A stretch of DNA of 63,037 nt from Thermobacillus sp. ZCTH02-B1 (lineage in GTDB: Bacteria; Bacillota; Bacilli; Paenibacillales; Paenibacillaceae): positions 1-63,037 of the forward strand of contig NZ_LZRU01000025.1 of assembly GCF_002159085.1 (NCBI RefSeq), given 5' to 3'. Below, piece after piece: positions 62,167 through 63,037 of the stretch. The stretch's first letter is position 1, and each line of letters begins with the position of its first letter. The position numbers were made by a program, and so were the translations under genes. A model generated the notes under the pieces. It saw only the letters and a list, made by a program, of their open reading frames with translations, did no database searches and was not told the DNA's origin.

Positions 62167-63037
62167 TCGCCAGCACCTCCTCGACCTGTTCTTCGGCTTC
62201 CCTCACCTCGATTTCTCCGGAAAGGAGACGGGGGAGCAAAAAGTCGCGGATTTCAATCAGCATTCTGTTTTCATGAATGTTTGAAATAACTTGCTCCACA
62301 AATGATTTGATTTTCTTGTTAAAATCAATCAATACTGAATCGGAAGGTATGGGTAATTTAAACTTTGCCATTTGATTCCAATCACAACGAGGCATTTTGG
62401 TTCCGTTTGATGTATTTGAGCAATAATCTATAAATTCATCTTGAATAACTTGTGCAAATAACAACCCGAAAAAAACATCTGATTTAGGCCTTATAACGAG
62501 AATATCTGTTGAACAAACTCCATTTACTGGGGCAACACCGACTTTTTTGAAATATGGGCGTAATTTTCCAAATAAAATATCACCTTTATCAAACAAAAAC
62601 TTATTGCTTGATACCTTATCTGAATATTCCCATTCTTCTAACGAGATACTGCCTTTGGGCATATGTTCGAGTCCAATATATGGAAGTTGATAATCTAATT
62701 CAGTAGGATCAACTTGATCTTTATATGTGTACCCTATTTCTTCTAGTGTTCCCCATCGCCATCCAATTGGAAGACCGTTTTCATCAATATCAGAAAAAGG
62801 CCCAAAATCCACAAACCAATACTTATACAGCGCCATCGCCATCTGCTCGAGCGTTTCGTTCATGCGGCGGTTGAGTTCGATTTTGTCATCGAGGGAGCCG
62901 AGGATCTCAACAATTCTCATTTGCTGTTCAATAGGAGGCAAATCCCAAGACCAACTATAAATTTGTTCCTTTGATACATTCGGAAAAGTTGATCCTGTTG
63001 CCGACTGTAAAATTGAACCCAAAGATAAACGAATAAG
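62159..63037 (-). CDS. hsdS: Type I restriction enzyme specificity subunit S (partial)
   Basis: At least 292 residues; the 5' end is beyond the window. The visible part starts near the end of the first target recognition domain, then the central conserved helix (LPPIEQQMRIVEIL, LDDKIELNRRMNETLEQMA), a second, AT-rich recognition domain (about 62300-62820), and a C-terminal conserved helix (LIEIRDFLLPRLLSGEI). The subunit chooses the bipartite DNA site. The methylase gene (hsdM) presumably lies upstream, outside the window. Confidence 0.9.
   Translation of the reverse strand, partial: LIRLSLGSILQSATGSTFPNVSKEQIYSWSWDLPPIEQQMRIVEILGSLDDKIELNRRMNETLEQMAMALYKYWFVDFGPFSDIDENGLPIGWRWGTLEEIGYTYKDQVDPTELDYQLPYIGLEHMPKGSISLEEWEYSDKVSSNKFLFDKGDILFGKLRPYFKKVGVAPVNGVCSTDILVIRPKSDVFFGLLFAQVIQDEFIDYCSNTSNGTKMPRCDWNQMAKFKLPIPSDSVLIDFNKKIKSFVEQVISNIHENRMLIEIRDFLLPRLLSGEIEVREAEEQVEEVLANA

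Larger units (their letters stand above)
50935..63037. mobile_element. Putative integrative island at tRNA-Arg (right end outside the window)
   Basis: From the tRNA 3' end the gene content switches from conserved core genes to a tyrosine recombinase, small orphan proteins, a repeat array, AT-rich genes of unknown function and a type I restriction system. Base composition swings from GC-rich to AT-rich (around 56.5-59.1 and 62.3-62.8 kb). No second copy of the tRNA 3' end was noticed inside the window, so the right boundary must lie beyond it. No conjugation genes are visible. Confidence 0.6.

Overview
The window looks like a chromosomal segment from a GC-rich, spore-forming Firmicute of the Paenibacillaceae type (Thermobacillus/Cohnella-like). 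Reasons: strong AAGGAGG-type ribosome binding sites, frequent GTG/TTG starts, a Bacillus-like speE-speB / pbpG / ywhD neighbourhood, a YkuI-type EAL protein, a Spo0E-family phosphatase, a PAS histidine kinase of the sporulation type, a ydaO-type c-di-AMP riboswitch and a c-di-GMP-I riboswitch. The species call is inference.

Layout. 1-8.4 kb: a catabolic operon (lyase C-terminus, M20 amidohydrolase, GNAT, monomeric sarcosine oxidase), a YwaF-like membrane protein, then a leftward operon for a polar amino acid (cystine-like) ABC importer with a translationally coupled MmgE/PrpD protein. 8.6-11.7 kb: a three-gene FtsX/LolD-type ABC module. 11.7-20 kb: polyamine synthesis (speE-speB), a class A PBP, a TetR regulator, YwhD, an M1 aminopeptidase and a membrane protein. 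20-26 kb: a c-di-AMP riboswitch in front of an NlpC/P60 hydrolase, then a 1566-residue Lhr-type helicase. 26.4-30.6 kb: an ECF sigma factor with its membrane partner, a decayed stretch (broken secreted-protein gene, truncated AraC regulator, fold-back repeat), and glutamate racemase. 30.8-42.5 kb: SMP-30 family protein, an exoA-like gene with an apparent frameshift, ChbG/YdjC plus GPH transporter under a cre-like site, potABCD, a DUF4097 protein, a sulfurtransferase and an MFS transporter. 42.6-50.8 kb: a signalling/motility block: YkuI-like EAL protein, MotA/MotB, histidine kinase, tadA, a Spo0E-like phosphatase, and a PilZ protein behind a c-di-GMP riboswitch.

From 50.86 kb the character changes. 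A tRNA-Arg(CCU) gene, with an extra base in its 3' acceptor strand, is followed by a complete tyrosine recombinase, small Zn-ribbon and DNA-binding-like proteins, a 1.4 kb intergenic array of about 35 short A-tract repeats in blocks of alternating orientation, AT-rich orphan genes, and a type I restriction system (hsdS partial, hsdR) with a TIGR04141/DUF6119-like gene appended. I read this as an integrated island carrying defence genes; its far end is outside the window.

The least explained feature is the repeat array at 54.98-56.40 kb. Unit spacings in its first block cluster near 21-23 and 30-32 bp, which would put units on one face of the helix. Functions of the array, of the 231-residue orphan and of the small island proteins are unknown; no database search was possible.
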